56,762 bases of DNA from Fibrobacteria bacterium GUT307 (GTDB lineage: Bacteria; Fibrobacterota; Fibrobacteria; Fibrobacterales; Fibrobacteraceae). The stretch spans positions 1-56,762 of the forward strand of contig LIUI01000022.1 in the NCBI GenBank assembly GCA_001462235.1, read 5' to 3'. Position 1 is the first letter of the stretch. Each line of letters opens with the position of its first letter. The notes beneath the pieces are model-generated. The model was given only the letters and a program-made list of their open reading frames with translations. It was not told the origin of the DNA and did not search any database. A program made the translations under genes and the position numbers. Positions 16,647-26,331 of this stretch are shown here, piece after piece.

Positions 16647-17939
16647 TTACTTAGGCCAGAACTTCGCAATAAGTTTGCTTGGAACGCCCGTTTCTTCTGG
16701 GTTAAAGCAATCTGCTAGGATTTTCCAACCTAAGTCCAGAGCGGCTTCCAAAGGAATGTTTACAGACAAATCCATCATTTCCTTTTCAAAACGAACCCCG
16801 TATTTTAGCAACTTTGTATCCCAGCTGCTCATGCGGAAACCCATTGATTGCTTTTCCAAGGTTTCTTTATAGTTGGAGTAAAGCTGAATCATGGTGTTCA
16901 TTATTGTGCGATGGTCTTCGCGAGTATCACCGTTAACCTGCTGTTTTAAGCGAGAAAGAGAACCAAAAGGCTCAATTCTGCCCTTACGCAAATAGAACTG
17001 ACCCTCGGTGATATAACCTGTGTTATCCGGAACCGGATGGGTTACGTCATCGCCCGGCATTGTGGTAACCGCCAAAATGGTTATTGAACCGGAGCCTTCA
17101 AAATCCACCGCCTTTTCATAACGGCTTGCAAGCTGCGAATATAAATCACCCGGATAGCCACGATTGGAAGGCACTTGTTCCATTGTGATTGCAATTTCTT
17201 TCATGGCATCTGCAAAGTTGGTCATGTCGGTTAAAAGCACCAGCACCTTTTTGCCCTGGGTTGCAAACTGCTCCGCAACTGCCAGAGAAACATCAGGGAC
17301 AAGCAAACATTCCACAACAGGGTCGCTTGCGGTGTGCATAAAAGAAACCGTACGGCTCAAAGCACCGTGTTCTTCAAGGAAATCGCGGAAGAATAAATAA
17401 TCATCGTATTTTAAGCCCATGCCACCCAAAATTATTACATCTACTTCTGCTTGCAAAGCTATGCGCGCTAAAAGTTCGTTATAAGGTTCGCCGGCTATTG
17501 AAAAGATGGGGAGCTTTTGGCTTACTACCAATGTATTGAACACATCAATCATCGGAATGCCTGTACGCACCATATTCTTTGGGATAATTCTCTTTGAAGG
17601 GTTAACGGAAGGGCCGCCTATGTCTATTAAATTCTCATTTATGGCAGGACCTTTGTCCCTAGGTTCGCCTGCACCGGAGAACACACGCCCAAGCAACGAC
17701 TCGCTAAACGGAACCTGCATAGGACGCCCCAAAAAGCGCACCTGGGAATCCGTGGAAATGCCGCGGCTGCCGGCAAAAACCTGTAAGTCAACCAGGCCGT
17801 TATCTAAGCGGATAACCTGTGCAAGGGAAACTCCTTGCGGGCTTTGCACCTGTGCAAGTTCGTGGTAAGTAACACTGTCTGCGGTAACTGTGATAACGTT
17901 ACCTGCAATTCGCTCAATTTTGTGATAAACCTTATGCAT
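16647..17939 (-). CDS. atpB: V-type ATP synthase subunit B
   Basis: The 430-residue protein is the non-catalytic regulatory subunit of the A/V-type ATPase hexamer. It starts [20 protein letters not shown] and contains [17 protein letters not shown], and the C-terminal [16 protein letters not shown]. The P-loop region is degenerate ([20 protein letters not shown]), as expected for subunit B. The gene overlaps the end of subunit A by 8 nt. It is last in the E-DUF2764-A-B operon; D does not follow, unlike in most bacteria with this cluster. Confidence 0.95.
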   Translation of the reverse strand: MHKVYHKIERIAGNVITVTADSVTYHELAQVQSPQGVSLAQVIRLDNGLVDLQVFAGSRGISTDSQVRFLGRPMQVPFSESLLGRVFSGAGEPRDKGPAINENLIDIGGPSVNPSKRIIPKNMVRTGIPMIDVFNTLVVSQKLPIFSIAGEPYNELLARIALQAEVDVIILGGMGLKYDDYLFFRDFLEEHGALSRTVSFMHTASDPVVECLLVPDVSLAVAEQFATQGKKVLVLLTDMTNFADAMKEIAITMEQVPSNRGYPGDLYSQLASRYEKAVDFEGSGSITILAVTTMPGDDVTHPVPDNTGYITEGQFYLRKGRIEPFGSLSRLKQQVNGDTREDHRTIMNTMIQLYSNYKETLEKQSMGFRMSSWDTKLLKYGVRFEKEMMDLSVNIPLEAALDLGWKILADCFNPEETGVPSKLIAKFWPK

Positions 17940-19665
17940 TGACTGTTACCTCCGCTACGGCTTTTAATATGTTTGCCTCTAATTCCTTAAATTCATTTGA
18001 CCCAAATTCCACCCGGTTCCAGTCTTTTGCCGTTTGCGTTAGCTTTAAGAAGAAAGAGCGAGCGGTATCTTTGTCTTTAAAAGAGACCTGAGTTTTTAAT
18101 ATTTGGTAAATTTTTTGGAACACATATTCCTGACGGTCTCCCGGGCAGGCTTCGTCTATTTTATTATAAGCATCTTGCTGTAAATAAACGGAATCCAAGA
18201 ATTCTGATTTTAGGTAAAGGATAAAATCATCCATTGAGGTGCCTTCTTCGCCTACTACCTTCATCATTTGCGCAACATCGTTCCCTCTGCGTAAAATTCC
18301 GTGCGCCTCTGCTGTTTTTACAGGGTCTATTATACCGCGATATTTTGACCAGCTATCCAGAGGATGTATTGCCGGGAAGCGGCGCTGGTCTGAGCGTTCT
18401 CTGGAAAGCCCGTGGAATGCACCAACCACTTTTAATGTAGCTTGGGTTACAGGCTCTTCAAAATTTCCGCCTGCTGGAGAAACCGTGCCACCAATGGTTA
18501 CAGAGCCTGTTTTGCCGTCTTTAAGGCGAACTATGCCACCACGCTCGTAAAAGCTGGCAATAACGGATTCAAGGTAGGCTGGGAATGCTTCTTCGCCGGG
18601 GATTTCTTCTAAGCGGCCGCTCATTTCACGGAGAGCCTGTGCCCAGCGGCTGGTTGAGTCTGCCAGCAATAGAACATTCAAGCCCATTTGGCGGTAATAT
18701 TCTGCAAGGGTTACACCTGTGTAAACAGATGCTTCACGGGCAGCAACCGGCATGGAGCTTGTATTGCATATAATAAGCGTGCGTTCCATTAAACTCTTGC
18801 CTGTTCTGGGGTCTATTTGCTCTGGAAATTCCTTTAGAGTTTCCACCACTTCGCCGGCTCGTTCGCCGCAAGCCGCTATTATAACAATGTCAACATCTGC
18901 ATGTGTGGCGGTAAGCTGCTGCAATACTGTTTTTCCTGCGCCAAAAGGACCCGGAATGCAATAAACTCCCCCTCTGTTCACCGGGAAGAATGTATCTATA
19001 ATTCTCTGCTTTGTTATTAAAGGCTCTATTGGGCGAAGCCGCTCCGAATAGCATTTAATAGGAAGTTTCACGGGCCAGGTTTGCATCAGCTTTACTTCGT
19101 GAATTTTGCCTGCCTGGTCTTTTAGTTTTGCGATTGTATCTACAACCTTGTAATCGCCTACAGTTGAAACGCTATCTACGGAGAATGTTCCCTGCCAGCG
19201 AAAAGGCACCATAATTAAATGCTTGAAAATTCCCTCCGGAACAGAACCCAAAGCATCGCCTGCAGAGACTTTGTCTCCAACGCTCACACTTGGGGTAAAA
19301 GTCCATTTTTTATCCCTTGGCAAAGCATCGAGGTATTTGCCTCTTTGCAAGAAAAAGCCGCTTTGTTCGGCTAGCCTTGGGAGCGGATTTTGCAAACCGT
19401 CAAAGACCTGGGTTAGGAGGCCCGGCCCAAGCTCTACAGAAAGAAGCCCGCCTGTAAATTCAACGGTATCGCCTTCCTTTAGGCCGGTGGTGTCTTCAAA
19501 CACCTGCAGCTCGGCAACCGAGCCTCTAACGCGAATTACCTCGCTTTTAAGGCGGGTTCCATTTTCCAGCTGCGCAAAAGCCACTTCGTTTTGCACAACC
19601 GGCTGTTCAAAACTGACGCGCAGCAAGTTGCTGTTTACGCCTATGATTTTCCCGATGTTTGCCAT
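17932..19665 (-). CDS. atpA: V-type ATP synthase subunit A (catalytic)
   Basis: The 577-residue catalytic subunit has Walker [13 protein letters not shown] (about residue 240), the [14 protein letters not shown] segment with catalytic Glu, [20 protein letters not shown] and [12 protein letters not shown]. The A-type specific bulge domain lies between about residues 115 and 185. It hydrolyses or makes ATP coupled to ion movement through the I and K subunits encoded at 54435-56711. The gene follows DUF2764 with a 12-nt gap and is followed by subunit B with overlap. Confidence 0.96.
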   Translation of the reverse strand: MANIGKIIGVNSNLLRVSFEQPVVQNEVAFAQLENGTRLKSEVIRVRGSVAELQVFEDTTGLKEGDTVEFTGGLLSVELGPGLLTQVFDGLQNPLPRLAEQSGFFLQRGKYLDALPRDKKWTFTPSVSVGDKVSAGDALGSVPEGIFKHLIMVPFRWQGTFSVDSVSTVGDYKVVDTIAKLKDQAGKIHEVKLMQTWPVKLPIKCYSERLRPIEPLITKQRIIDTFFPVNRGGVYCIPGPFGAGKTVLQQLTATHADVDIVIIAACGERAGEVVETLKEFPEQIDPRTGKSLMERTLIICNTSSMPVAAREASVYTGVTLAEYYRQMGLNVLLLADSTSRWAQALREMSGRLEEIPGEEAFPAYLESVIASFYERGGIVRLKDGKTGSVTIGGTVSPAGGNFEEPVTQATLKVVGAFHGLSRERSDQRRFPAIHPLDSWSKYRGIIDPVKTAEAHGILRRGNDVAQMMKVVGEEGTSMDDFILYLKSEFLDSVYLQQDAYNKIDEACPGDRQEYVFQKIYQILKTQVSFKDKDTARSFFLKLTQTAKDWNRVEFGSNEFKELEANILKAVAEVTVNA

Positions 19666-19677
19666 AAGAAATATCCT

Positions 19678-20208
19678 TTAATTATTGACCTCATGGTCGT
19701 TTGCTTTTATGAAATCTTCTACTGTTGCTTTGCCAACTTCTTCGTTTAAGCCGGCAAGGCGATTATTAATTTGCAATTTTACAATATAAGCATAGAGCTT
19801 TGCTTCAGAAAAATAATCCGTGCCAGCAAGCTCGTCTGCCATTTGCCAGCGGGCACGTTCAAGTGCAATTTCCCTGTCTAGGGGATTTTGAATATTTATT
19901 GCTTCTGCAATTTTTTGGTGCAAGTCCACATGGTAGTTGGAATAAGAACGCTCAGAAACCCTAATATCGCTGTTTTCCCATTTGGATGCACGCAAAGCCG
20001 CGGTTATGTTTTTTATCTCTGTTAAAACATTTGCATAAGCCAAGGTAAACGGATGAGAGCCGGGGATGCCTGCTCTCACAGCATCAAAATCATTTATGCT
20101 AATACCATCCATTCCTTCGCAACGGCGGCGATATTCTTCTACAGAAAAAGGAGCCGCTGCCCCAAGCTCCAGGGTTGGCAAACTTGACAGCAGGTAAGTT
20201 ACGCTCAT
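19678..20208 (-). CDS. DUF2764 protein of the V-type ATPase operon
   Basis: The 176-residue protein begins SVTYLLSSLPTLELGAAAPF, with later YSNYHVDLHQKIAEAI, REIALERARWQMADELAGTD and YFSEAKLYAYIVKLQINNRL. This matches the DUF2764 family, found between E and A in bacterial V-ATPase clusters of spirochaetes, Bacteroidota and Fibrobacterota. It occupies the place of subunit C (AC39), and I infer that it serves as the central-stalk connector. Spacing to E is 2 nt. Confidence 0.85.
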   Translation of the reverse strand: MSVTYLLSSLPTLELGAAAPFSVEEYRRRCEGMDGISINDFDAVRAGIPGSHPFTLAYANVLTEIKNITAALRASKWENSDIRVSERSYSNYHVDLHQKIAEAINIQNPLDREIALERARWQMADELAGTDYFSEAKLYAYIVKLQINNRLAGLNEEVGKATVEDFIKANDHEVNN

Positions 20209-20210
20209 CT

Positions 20211-20813
20211 TTAGCCCTTTATAGCCTTTTGAACAACTTTTGCAAGGGCCGGGCGAAGAATTGCAGAAAGAGCATCTGCTATTGCTTCGTTAGTCCATTC
20301 TTGGCTTACCTTGCCGTTATCAAAGGAAAGGCGAAAACCTGCGAAAATGCCGCTATCGCTTTGAACCGTAACTCCGGCACCAAGTTTTTTCTTGAATTCG
20401 CCTGTTACAAAGGATGTTAGTTTTTTTGCATCGCTTTCTGCCAAAGAAACCGTCGCTGCTTTGCCTGTGTAGCCGCTTGCAAGCGTTAGCAGGAGTTGCT
20501 GCACAAGCTCCGGGGTAAGGGCTTTATCTACATTGAGAGCCAGCACCTCAAGCACGGATTTTTCCACGCCTTGGCTTACCGCAAGCACCACGTCCCGAGC
20601 TGCCTGCGCAAGGGTCTTTTCGCTGCGCTCGGTGTATGCGAGTGAATCCTTTTCGGCTTTTTCAAGTTTGGCTTTTGCTTCTGCTTCTGCCTCTTTTGCT
20701 ATTTGAGCCGCCTTATCCTTTGCCTCAGACACTATACGCAAAGCCTCTGCCTTTGCTTTGTCCACGGCCTCGGCTTTAATCTTGTCTATCAAATGCTGCA
20801 AATCTTCTGCCAT
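20211..20813 (-). CDS. atpE: V-type ATP synthase subunit E
   Basis: The 200-residue protein begins MAEDLQHLIDKIKAEAVDKA and continues as a charged, Ala-rich helix to about residue 75 (AQIAKEAEAEAKAKLEKAEK). A small mixed C-terminal domain ends in AIADALSAILRPALAKVV. This is the peripheral-stalk subunit E. GGAG lies 8 nt before the ATG, and TATATT (minus strand, 20835-20840) gives a conventional short leader. First gene of the E-DUF2764-A-B operon. Confidence 0.85.
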   Translation of the reverse strand: MAEDLQHLIDKIKAEAVDKAKAEALRIVSEAKDKAAQIAKEAEAEAKAKLEKAEKDSLAYTERSEKTLAQAARDVVLAVSQGVEKSVLEVLALNVDKALTPELVQQLLLTLASGYTGKAATVSLAESDAKKLTSFVTGEFKKKLGAGVTVQSDSGIFAGFRLSFDNGKVSQEWTNEAIADALSAILRPALAKVVQKAIKG

Positions 20814-20846
20814 AAATTATCTCCAAGCTACAATAATATATAAAGA

Positions 20847-21722
20847 TTAATAGAATCTCTCGTGCGAAATTTGGCTTTTGAATGTTACGGAATCACCTGT
20901 TTCCGGGTTTTGCATGCCATGAATGCCAAATTTTAGCTCATATTCACGGCAGGGAATGCCGTTTTTCAAATTTAAAGCTATATCATAGCGGTTTTGATAT
21001 ACCGCATCTTTGTGGTCATAGCTCTTAAAAGGCTTGCCGCTTTTAACGCTTGCAGTGTGCTGTTCCCATATAAAGTAGGGAAAAAGCTCTTTTTCTTGCA
21101 AATAAACCGTGTATTCCAAGCATCTTTTCCCGTTTATTTCTTTAACTCCCTTTGTAAGCACGGAATCTATTTTGGCATTTGGCATTTCTGGCAAGCGACC
21201 TTGGGATGCAAGCATTGCTGTTATATTTGAATTCAATGGAATTTCACCTAAAAGCAAGTGGGTTATTTCCCAACGCCGCCTTTCTATGCGGTCTAAATCT
21301 ATTTGGCGGGTCATGCGGCTAATTTGCTTTTTCCATCTGTCCGGGATTGATATTTTTGCCACCACCGCAGAATCAAAATTTTCGTAGCCAATTATATCCA
21401 TAACCCTTTGACCCTTGGCTATAAGTTTTATAGGAGTTCGGTAAGCAAGCTCCCCCGGGTAAGATTTTTTTAAATAGCCTTCCGAAGCATCGGAAGCAAA
21501 AGTTCTGCTTAGGTACAAAGTATCCCCATTGCTGCTATATTCATTTATAAAATATACTTTGGTCACAGTGCCTATTTGTTCAATATCACCGTCCATTGTA
21601 GCATAGTAGCTTTGTGCAAAAACATCTATTTTTACAGGGGCATCCAAGGTGTAAACTATGTTAACGGATTTTTCCCCTACGCAGGATATTAAAAAGAATG
21701 CAAAAAAAAAGAAATAAGGCAT
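20847..21722 (-). CDS. hypothetical lipoprotein (291 aa)
   Basis: MPYFFFFAFFLISC is a very short lipoprotein signal with Cys14. The mature part carries VNIVYTLDAPVKIDVFAQSY, GELAYRTPIKLIAKGQ, a basic cluster (DLDRIERRRWEI) and GIPCREYELKFGIHGMQNPE. I recognise no family. The arrangement resembles DUF3108-like periplasmic proteins that are mostly beta-strand, but this is only an impression. The start at 21722 lies 7 nt after TAAATT on the minus strand; the longer frame up to 21878 runs across the divergent promoter and is rejected. The V-ATPase operon follows after 33 nt with its own promoter. Confidence 0.65.
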   Translation of the reverse strand: MPYFFFFAFFLISCVGEKSVNIVYTLDAPVKIDVFAQSYYATMDGDIEQIGTVTKVYFINEYSSNGDTLYLSRTFASDASEGYLKKSYPGELAYRTPIKLIAKGQRVMDIIGYENFDSAVVAKISIPDRWKKQISRMTRQIDLDRIERRRWEITHLLLGEIPLNSNITAMLASQGRLPEMPNAKIDSVLTKGVKEINGKRCLEYTVYLQEKELFPYFIWEQHTASVKSGKPFKSYDHKDAVYQNRYDIALNLKNGIPCREYELKFGIHGMQNPETGDSVTFKSQISHERFY

Positions 21723-21756
21723 TTGGGGGAATTTAGAAATTTCTATCTTTCCACCC
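21723..21756. promoter_or_regulatory. divergent leaderless promoters, lipoprotein / dnaQ-like gene
   Basis: The minus-strand -10 TAAATT (21730-21735) and plus-strand TATCTT (21744-21749) are 8 bp apart around the palindrome TAGAAATTTCTA (21734-21745). Each ends 7 nt before its start codon. The -10 spacing and the core palindrome are identical to the ackA region at 6055-6090. Confidence 0.65.
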
Positions 21757-22425
21757 ATGACTAATCTTGTAAAAATTATCGCTTTTGATTTGGAAACCAC
21801 GGGCCTCGATGTGAGCAAAGAAGAAATAATAGAAATAGGCGCAATTCTTTTTTCTGTAAAAGAGAGCCGGGGGCGCATGGTTGCAGAAAAGTTAGATGAG
21901 TTTCAATCTTTTATAAAAGCTACAAAGTCAAACGGGGCTTTTGAAATAAATAAAATTTCAGATGAAATGCTTATAGATGCACCTACATGCAAAGAGGTCT
22001 TGCAAAAATTCAAAATTTTTTGCGATAATGCAAACTGCTTAGTTGCGCACAACTGCTCTTTTGATGCCAAGTTTTCAAGCGTTGCTTATGGCAAACATTC
22101 CGTTTTGGCTCCAACGCTTCCTATTTTAGATAGCCAAAAAATAGCACGCAATATAATGCCACTTCCAAATTACAGGCTGGGTACCATAGCTAAAGCCCTA
22201 GAAGCCAGAAGTGAAATTTCCTTTAAAGTGCAAGAAAGCGATATGCACCGCGCAGTCTATGATTGCGAAATGCTTATGCACGTTCTCGTTGCGCTTTTAC
22301 GCGGCAGGCTTTCTAATGAGGAATGGTTTGCTCAAGAATTTTTGCAAGCACTCAAAAAGAAAGATTTACACCAAGACCCGGCTTACATAAAACCTGTTCA
22401 ACCCAAGTCAACAGGCTTTTTTTAA
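21757..22425 (+). CDS. DnaQ-like 3'-5' exonuclease (DEDDh)
   Basis: The 222-residue protein has exo I (IAFDLETTGLD), exo II (LVAHNCSFDAKFS) and exo III epsilon (HRAVYDCEMLMHVL), supplying the D, E, D, H and D residues of DEDDh nucleases. It resembles the epsilon subunit or the exonuclease domain of PolC/DinG-like proteins, without a polymerase. It may proofread for DNA polymerase III or act as an RNase T-like enzyme. Its 3' end is 3 nt from the convergent GH57 gene. Confidence 0.85.
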   Translation: MTNLVKIIAFDLETTGLDVSKEEIIEIGAILFSVKESRGRMVAEKLDEFQSFIKATKSNGAFEINKISDEMLIDAPTCKEVLQKFKIFCDNANCLVAHNCSFDAKFSSVAYGKHSVLAPTLPILDSQKIARNIMPLPNYRLGTIAKALEARSEISFKVQESDMHRAVYDCEMLMHVLVALLRGRLSNEEWFAQEFLQALKKKDLHQDPAYIKPVQPKSTGFF

Positions 22426-22428
22426 GAG

Positions 22429-24888
22429 CTATACCTCAAAGTTTAGCCACTGGAACATGGGTTTTAAAATTGAGTACCTTAGCCGGTCTTCCTTAAATAG
22501 CAAATAGGCATAATAGCTTTGGTTTTCCAAGTGGTACTTGTTTATGTCTAAGCCAAGCCAATCTGCTATGGTTATGAGTTCCGTTATTTTGTTCACCAAT
22601 ACCCGCATTTTGGCGTTGTTGTCTAAGCCTTGGTTTTGCATTTCTTGAACTCTTGAAATTAATTTAATCAAGCGTTCCATAAAAGGCTTATCTAAAAGCG
22701 TGGATTTTAGCGGAACTCCCAAGGCATCAAATTCCTCTTTCATTTCCTTTATTTTTTCAAAAGCAAAAGCGGAATCAGAAGCAGAATCGGAATCGTTGTA
22801 AAGAACTTCTAAAGCCAGTTCCCTAGTTTTTACGGTTAGGCTAAGTATCATTCCTTGCCTTAACGGCGCAATAAGTGCATTTGTGCGGTCTGCAAGGCAG
22901 TCTAGATTTATGCCGAATTTACTGGTAAAATCCAGCAGGTCTTTGCTCACCGCAGAGAGTTTTATTTTTGAATGCATCTCGTTGATTTCTGCCAAAATAT
23001 CTTGAGGAAGTTCGTGCAAACGGAACACAAAAGCATTTGGATAAAGTTTGCTGAAATCCGTTTGGTCTATTGCCTCTTTTTCTGCAAAAATAGGTATGCG
23101 TTTGGAATTTGTATTCTCTGCCTGCAAAACAATTTTAACTTTGCCAATGGAATCTGTAGCCACCAAAACACATGCGTTTTTTCTCTCGTAGGTATCTGGA
23201 TTTGTGTAAGTGGCGTGCATAATCAATTGATCGTCTTTGCTTTTTACGGAACTCGCCTTTATGTTAGAAGACGGCTGGTGCGGCAGTTTAAGGTGCAGCT
23301 TTGCAGCTTCTGCGGCTATTAAAATATAAGGCACGGGTATTCTTGGGCGCACCCATTCCGTCCAGATTTCCGTCCCTGTTTTGCCATGCTCGTTGGATTT
23401 TATTTTGCTCAAGATGGTTAGAACTTGGGTTTCAAGGGCAGTTTCGTCTGGCAAAAATTTTCTTAAAAGTTCTATTGCCCGCAAGCAGTAGCGCATATTT
23501 TGCACCGGCTCCAAGCCTTCAATATCGTTAAAAAACCATCCGCAGCTAGTGTAGGAATACTGGCAAAATTTTTGCACTTCTAAAAGAGAGAACAAATTGA
23601 TTTTGTCTTCCATATCTGTGTGGTTGCGAAGCACAGCGCCTGCAAACTCTTCCCTGCGTTCTTGGTTTTCCGGTTCAAGCATTACATCTATGTATTTGTC
23701 GCGGGCATCCCAGCATTGAAGGTCGCTTAAAACAGGGAATTCCCTTTCAAAAACTTCGTCTGCGGTTTTCTTTACTTTGTCAAAAGCCTGCCTTAGAGGC
23801 TCTCTCCACTTTTGGTTCCAGTCTGGGCCGCCTCCTGTTGAGCAACCGCAATCTCTATACCACCTGCCAACGCCGTGAGCACAGCTCCAAGCCGAGCCTT
23901 CACCATAAGCTCCCTTAATTTGAACCTCAAATTCCGGAGGATTTTTTTCCAAATACCAACCGTAATTCACAGGAACAATATTGTTTTGCGGGCAGAATTT
24001 TTCAAAAAGCCACGCCGCGCACATATCTCCAAAAGGCTCGTGATGCCCGTAAGATTCGCCGTCTGTTCCTATGGAAATTAGTTGGTGCCCGGTTTTATTT
24101 TTATCTTTTGCGTTTAAAATTTTATTTCCGAATTCCGCGCCGTTTTTTAGCAAATGCTCAAAGCCAACCGCGCTGGAAAGCTCTGCATCGTAAAAAAATA
24201 CATCCAGATGCCCGTTGCAAATTTTTTTCCCGCTTATGTCTTTTGGGATTATTCGGTAGGCTCTTGTTGTGTCAATAGTGCCATCTGAGCAGTTTGCCCA
24301 TCCTGAATTATCTTTGTTGTTCAAAGCCCTGAAAGAAGCCGCCTGTTTTGGAGACAGGATTGTGAATTTTATCCCTTCTTCTATAAGAGCTACAACAGTA
24401 TCCATATTTATGGCTGTTTCTGCGAGCCACATTCCTTCCGGTTTTCTGTTGAAGTGAAATTCAAAATCCTGAATTCCCCAGCGAATTTGGGTTAATTTGT
24501 CTCTTTTGGAGGCAAGGGGCATAATTATGTGATTATACACTTGCGCTATGGCATTCCCGTGCCCTTCTAGCCGTTCTGCAGAGAATACATCGCCTTCTTT
24601 TATGTTGATGTAAACATCCGGTCTTTGAGTTCTAATCCAATTCATCAAAGTTGGACCTATATTAAAACTCATGTAGCTATAGTTATTCACTATAGCCTCT
24701 ATGTGCCCGTTAGAAGAAAGGATGCGAGAGGCTCCGTTAGGAGAATAGCATTGATCTGCTATTTTGGCGTTCCAATCATGGCTGGGAGCGGCACTCCCTT
24801 GCAGTTCTACCAACCCAGTCCAGGGGTTTTCCCGTGGCGGCTGGTAAAAGTGGCCGTGTATGGTTAGGTAAAGCGGATTTATTCCCAT
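22429..24888 (-). CDS. glycoside hydrolase family 57 (DUF3536) enzyme
   Basis: The 819-residue protein begins MGINPLYLTIHGHFYQPPRE, the typical N-terminus of GH57 proteins with a DUF3536 extension. The nucleophile region is GMWLAETAINMDTVVALIEE, with Glu in WLAET, and the acid region is TDGESYGHHEPFGDMCAA. GH57 enzymes act on alpha-glucans such as glycogen and maltodextrin. No signal peptide is present, so it is cytoplasmic and probably works on stored glycogen. The start at 24888 is set by the family N-terminus. It overlaps the end of the 82-residue gene by 10 nt. Confidence 0.88.
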   Translation of the reverse strand: MGINPLYLTIHGHFYQPPRENPWTGLVELQGSAAPSHDWNAKIADQCYSPNGASRILSSNGHIEAIVNNYSYMSFNIGPTLMNWIRTQRPDVYINIKEGDVFSAERLEGHGNAIAQVYNHIIMPLASKRDKLTQIRWGIQDFEFHFNRKPEGMWLAETAINMDTVVALIEEGIKFTILSPKQAASFRALNNKDNSGWANCSDGTIDTTRAYRIIPKDISGKKICNGHLDVFFYDAELSSAVGFEHLLKNGAEFGNKILNAKDKNKTGHQLISIGTDGESYGHHEPFGDMCAAWLFEKFCPQNNIVPVNYGWYLEKNPPEFEVQIKGAYGEGSAWSCAHGVGRWYRDCGCSTGGGPDWNQKWREPLRQAFDKVKKTADEVFEREFPVLSDLQCWDARDKYIDVMLEPENQERREEFAGAVLRNHTDMEDKINLFSLLEVQKFCQYSYTSCGWFFNDIEGLEPVQNMRYCLRAIELLRKFLPDETALETQVLTILSKIKSNEHGKTGTEIWTEWVRPRIPVPYILIAAEAAKLHLKLPHQPSSNIKASSVKSKDDQLIMHATYTNPDTYERKNACVLVATDSIGKVKIVLQAENTNSKRIPIFAEKEAIDQTDFSKLYPNAFVFRLHELPQDILAEINEMHSKIKLSAVSKDLLDFTSKFGINLDCLADRTNALIAPLRQGMILSLTVKTRELALEVLYNDSDSASDSAFAFEKIKEMKEEFDALGVPLKSTLLDKPFMERLIKLISRVQEMQNQGLDNNAKMRVLVNKITELITIADWLGLDINKYHLENQSYYAYLLFKEDRLRYSILKPMFQWLNFEV

Positions 24889-25127
24889 TGGAAAGGTGTC
24901 CCATCTAAATTTAAAACTTCTGTGCCTTGCAATCGCTTGTATAAAATCTGTATAGCCTCGCTTACTACTTCGTCGCGAGAATCCGAGATAGGCGTAAACC
25001 ACAGCTCAGGTTCTTGGTTTATGCGTACATAGCAACGGTCTGCTATGCGTTGCATGCCAACCATTATTTCCAATGTGCATTTAACGCCATTTACAGTTAC
25101 ATTTCTTATCCACCGAATACTGGGCAT
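24879..25127 (-). CDS. small conserved-type protein of unknown function (82 aa)
   Basis: MPSIRWIRNVTVNGVKCTLE and later DSRDEVVSEAIQILYKRLQG suggest a small mixed alpha/beta protein. I recognise no family. The ATG is 8 nt after TATATT (minus strand, 25136-25141), with no Shine-Dalgarno sequence. The GH57 start codon lies inside its last codons in another frame, so the two are co-transcribed and probably coupled. It may bind or regulate glucan metabolism, but this is only neighbour inference. Confidence 0.6.
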   Translation of the reverse strand: MPSIRWIRNVTVNGVKCTLEIMVGMQRIADRCYVRINQEPELWFTPISDSRDEVVSEAIQILYKRLQGTEVLNLDGTPFQWE

Positions 25128-25149
25128 ATTTGCTGAATATAGAAAAATG

Positions 25150-25950
25150 TTATTTCCACATACCTATTTTATACAGCCATTCTACCGTAACGCTCCCATC
25201 CCTGTCTGTTCTGAAAACTTGCGTTGTATCTTGTAAAATGATATTGAGTTTGGTTAGGGTCTCGGGGTGAGGGTGGCCATAAGAATTGTATTTGCCCACG
25301 CTTATAAATGCCATTTTTGGCTGAATTTGCGCTAAAAAATCCCAAGAAGAGGAGGTTTTGGAGCCATGATGCCCCACCTGCAAGGCAGTAATGCTGAGCA
25401 GAGGTTCCAGTTCCAAGATGTTTTTTTCCTGTTCTGCTTCCAAATCACCCGTAAATAAGAAGCTGTTTTCAGAATCGCTTAGCCGCATGGTTATACTGCC
25501 TGTGGTATATAAAATTCTCGTTGTCCAGGGCAAAAAGTCTGCAAGGGTATCGTTCCGAGAGATTTCCTGTATTTTAACGCCTGCATTTTGCAAGAGTTCT
25601 AAGTAAGGTTCCTCTGCGGCATCGCTTTCAAAAAGCACTCTATTTATGCGGAGTTCGCCGTTTTTTACCATTTGAATGAGTACCGACATTCCGCCTGTGT
25701 GGTCGTTGTGTTTGTGGCTAAGGACAACGGAGCAAAGGCTTTTGATGCCTCTATTTTGCAGCATGGTGTCTATGCCGGAATCTGGCGTTCCCGTATCATA
25801 AAGTGAGTTGCAATTTTTGCCTTTTATCAAAAAAGAAAGCCCTTGCCCAACATCCAGCATTTCTACATAAAGCCTGTCTTGCTTTTCTAAAGAGCCAGGA
25901 GTGCAAGCAAAAAGAAATGCACAAATCAAAAAAAACTTTTTAATTTTCAT
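25150..25950 (-). CDS. ComEC/Rec2-like metallo-beta-lactamase-fold lipoprotein
   Basis: MKIKKFFLICAFLFAC is a lipoprotein signal with Cys16. The protein then has EMLDVGQGLSFLIKGK, SLYDTGTPDSG, VLSHKHNDHTGG (metal-binding HxHxDH), LFTGDLEAEQE, LQVGHHGSKTSSS and FISVGKYNSYGHPHP. This is the extracellular MBL domain of ComEC as a free-standing 266-residue lipoprotein. Such stand-alone forms are phosphodiesterases or nucleases. It may degrade DNA at the cell surface. The start overlaps the stop of the ORF6N gene by ATGA. Confidence 0.8.
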   Translation of the reverse strand: MKIKKFFLICAFLFACTPGSLEKQDRLYVEMLDVGQGLSFLIKGKNCNSLYDTGTPDSGIDTMLQNRGIKSLCSVVLSHKHNDHTGGMSVLIQMVKNGELRINRVLFESDAAEEPYLELLQNAGVKIQEISRNDTLADFLPWTTRILYTTGSITMRLSDSENSFLFTGDLEAEQEKNILELEPLLSITALQVGHHGSKTSSSWDFLAQIQPKMAFISVGKYNSYGHPHPETLTKLNIILQDTTQVFRTDRDGSVTVEWLYKIGMWK

Positions 25951-26228
25951 AGTAGCCTCTTATTTTTTTCTGCGTATTTTATTTTGGTACGTTCTCCTTT
26001 ACCTTTCTCTAAGGTCAAAAATTTTGACCTTAAAGATTTTAATTCATTAAAATCTATCGTAAGAACATACCCATAAGGAAACTTATCAGGGTTATTTTTA
26101 ACCGCCTGATTGATTTCCTTGGTTCCCACGCCATATAGCATAGCCACGTCGCTATCCAAAAGGACTCGTTCGTTGCGAATTGTGATAATCAAGTTTTCCA
26201 CCTGATTGCTTTGAATGATGTCATTCAT
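25947..26228 (-). CDS. ORF6N domain protein, C-terminally truncated
   Basis: The N-terminus (NLIITIRNERVLLDSDVAML, then YGVGTKEINQAVKNNPDKFP) is the ORF6N domain, a DNA-binding type module of phages and bacterial accessory genes. Typical bacterial proteins continue with LPxAFTExGxxML and reach about 150-200 residues. This one ends after KGKGERTKIKYAEKNKRLL, at 93 residues, just where that motif is expected. Truncation is likely. GGAG lies before the ATG. The stop overlaps the start of the ComEC-like gene. Confidence 0.7.
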   Translation of the reverse strand: MNDIIQSNQVENLIITIRNERVLLDSDVAMLYGVGTKEINQAVKNNPDKFPYGYVLTIDFNELKSLRSKFLTLEKGKGERTKIKYAEKNKRLL

Positions 26229-26331
26229 AGAAACTCCTTTTTTGTTCTCTATATACTTAGACGCATTTCAGAGGAAAAAAGGTACGATTATCGCAATTTA
26301 GCAACAGATGTTGACGTTTTTTTGCATTTTG

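Noticed and set aside
16553-16647. V-ATPase subunit D thought lost after subunit B
   Set aside because: A complete subunit D was found at 31265-31870; the gene is displaced, not missing.
20211-20813. Subunit E as a generic F-type b/delta stalk protein
   Set aside because: The DUF2764, A and B neighbours and the E-type helix/domain layout show the V-type identity.
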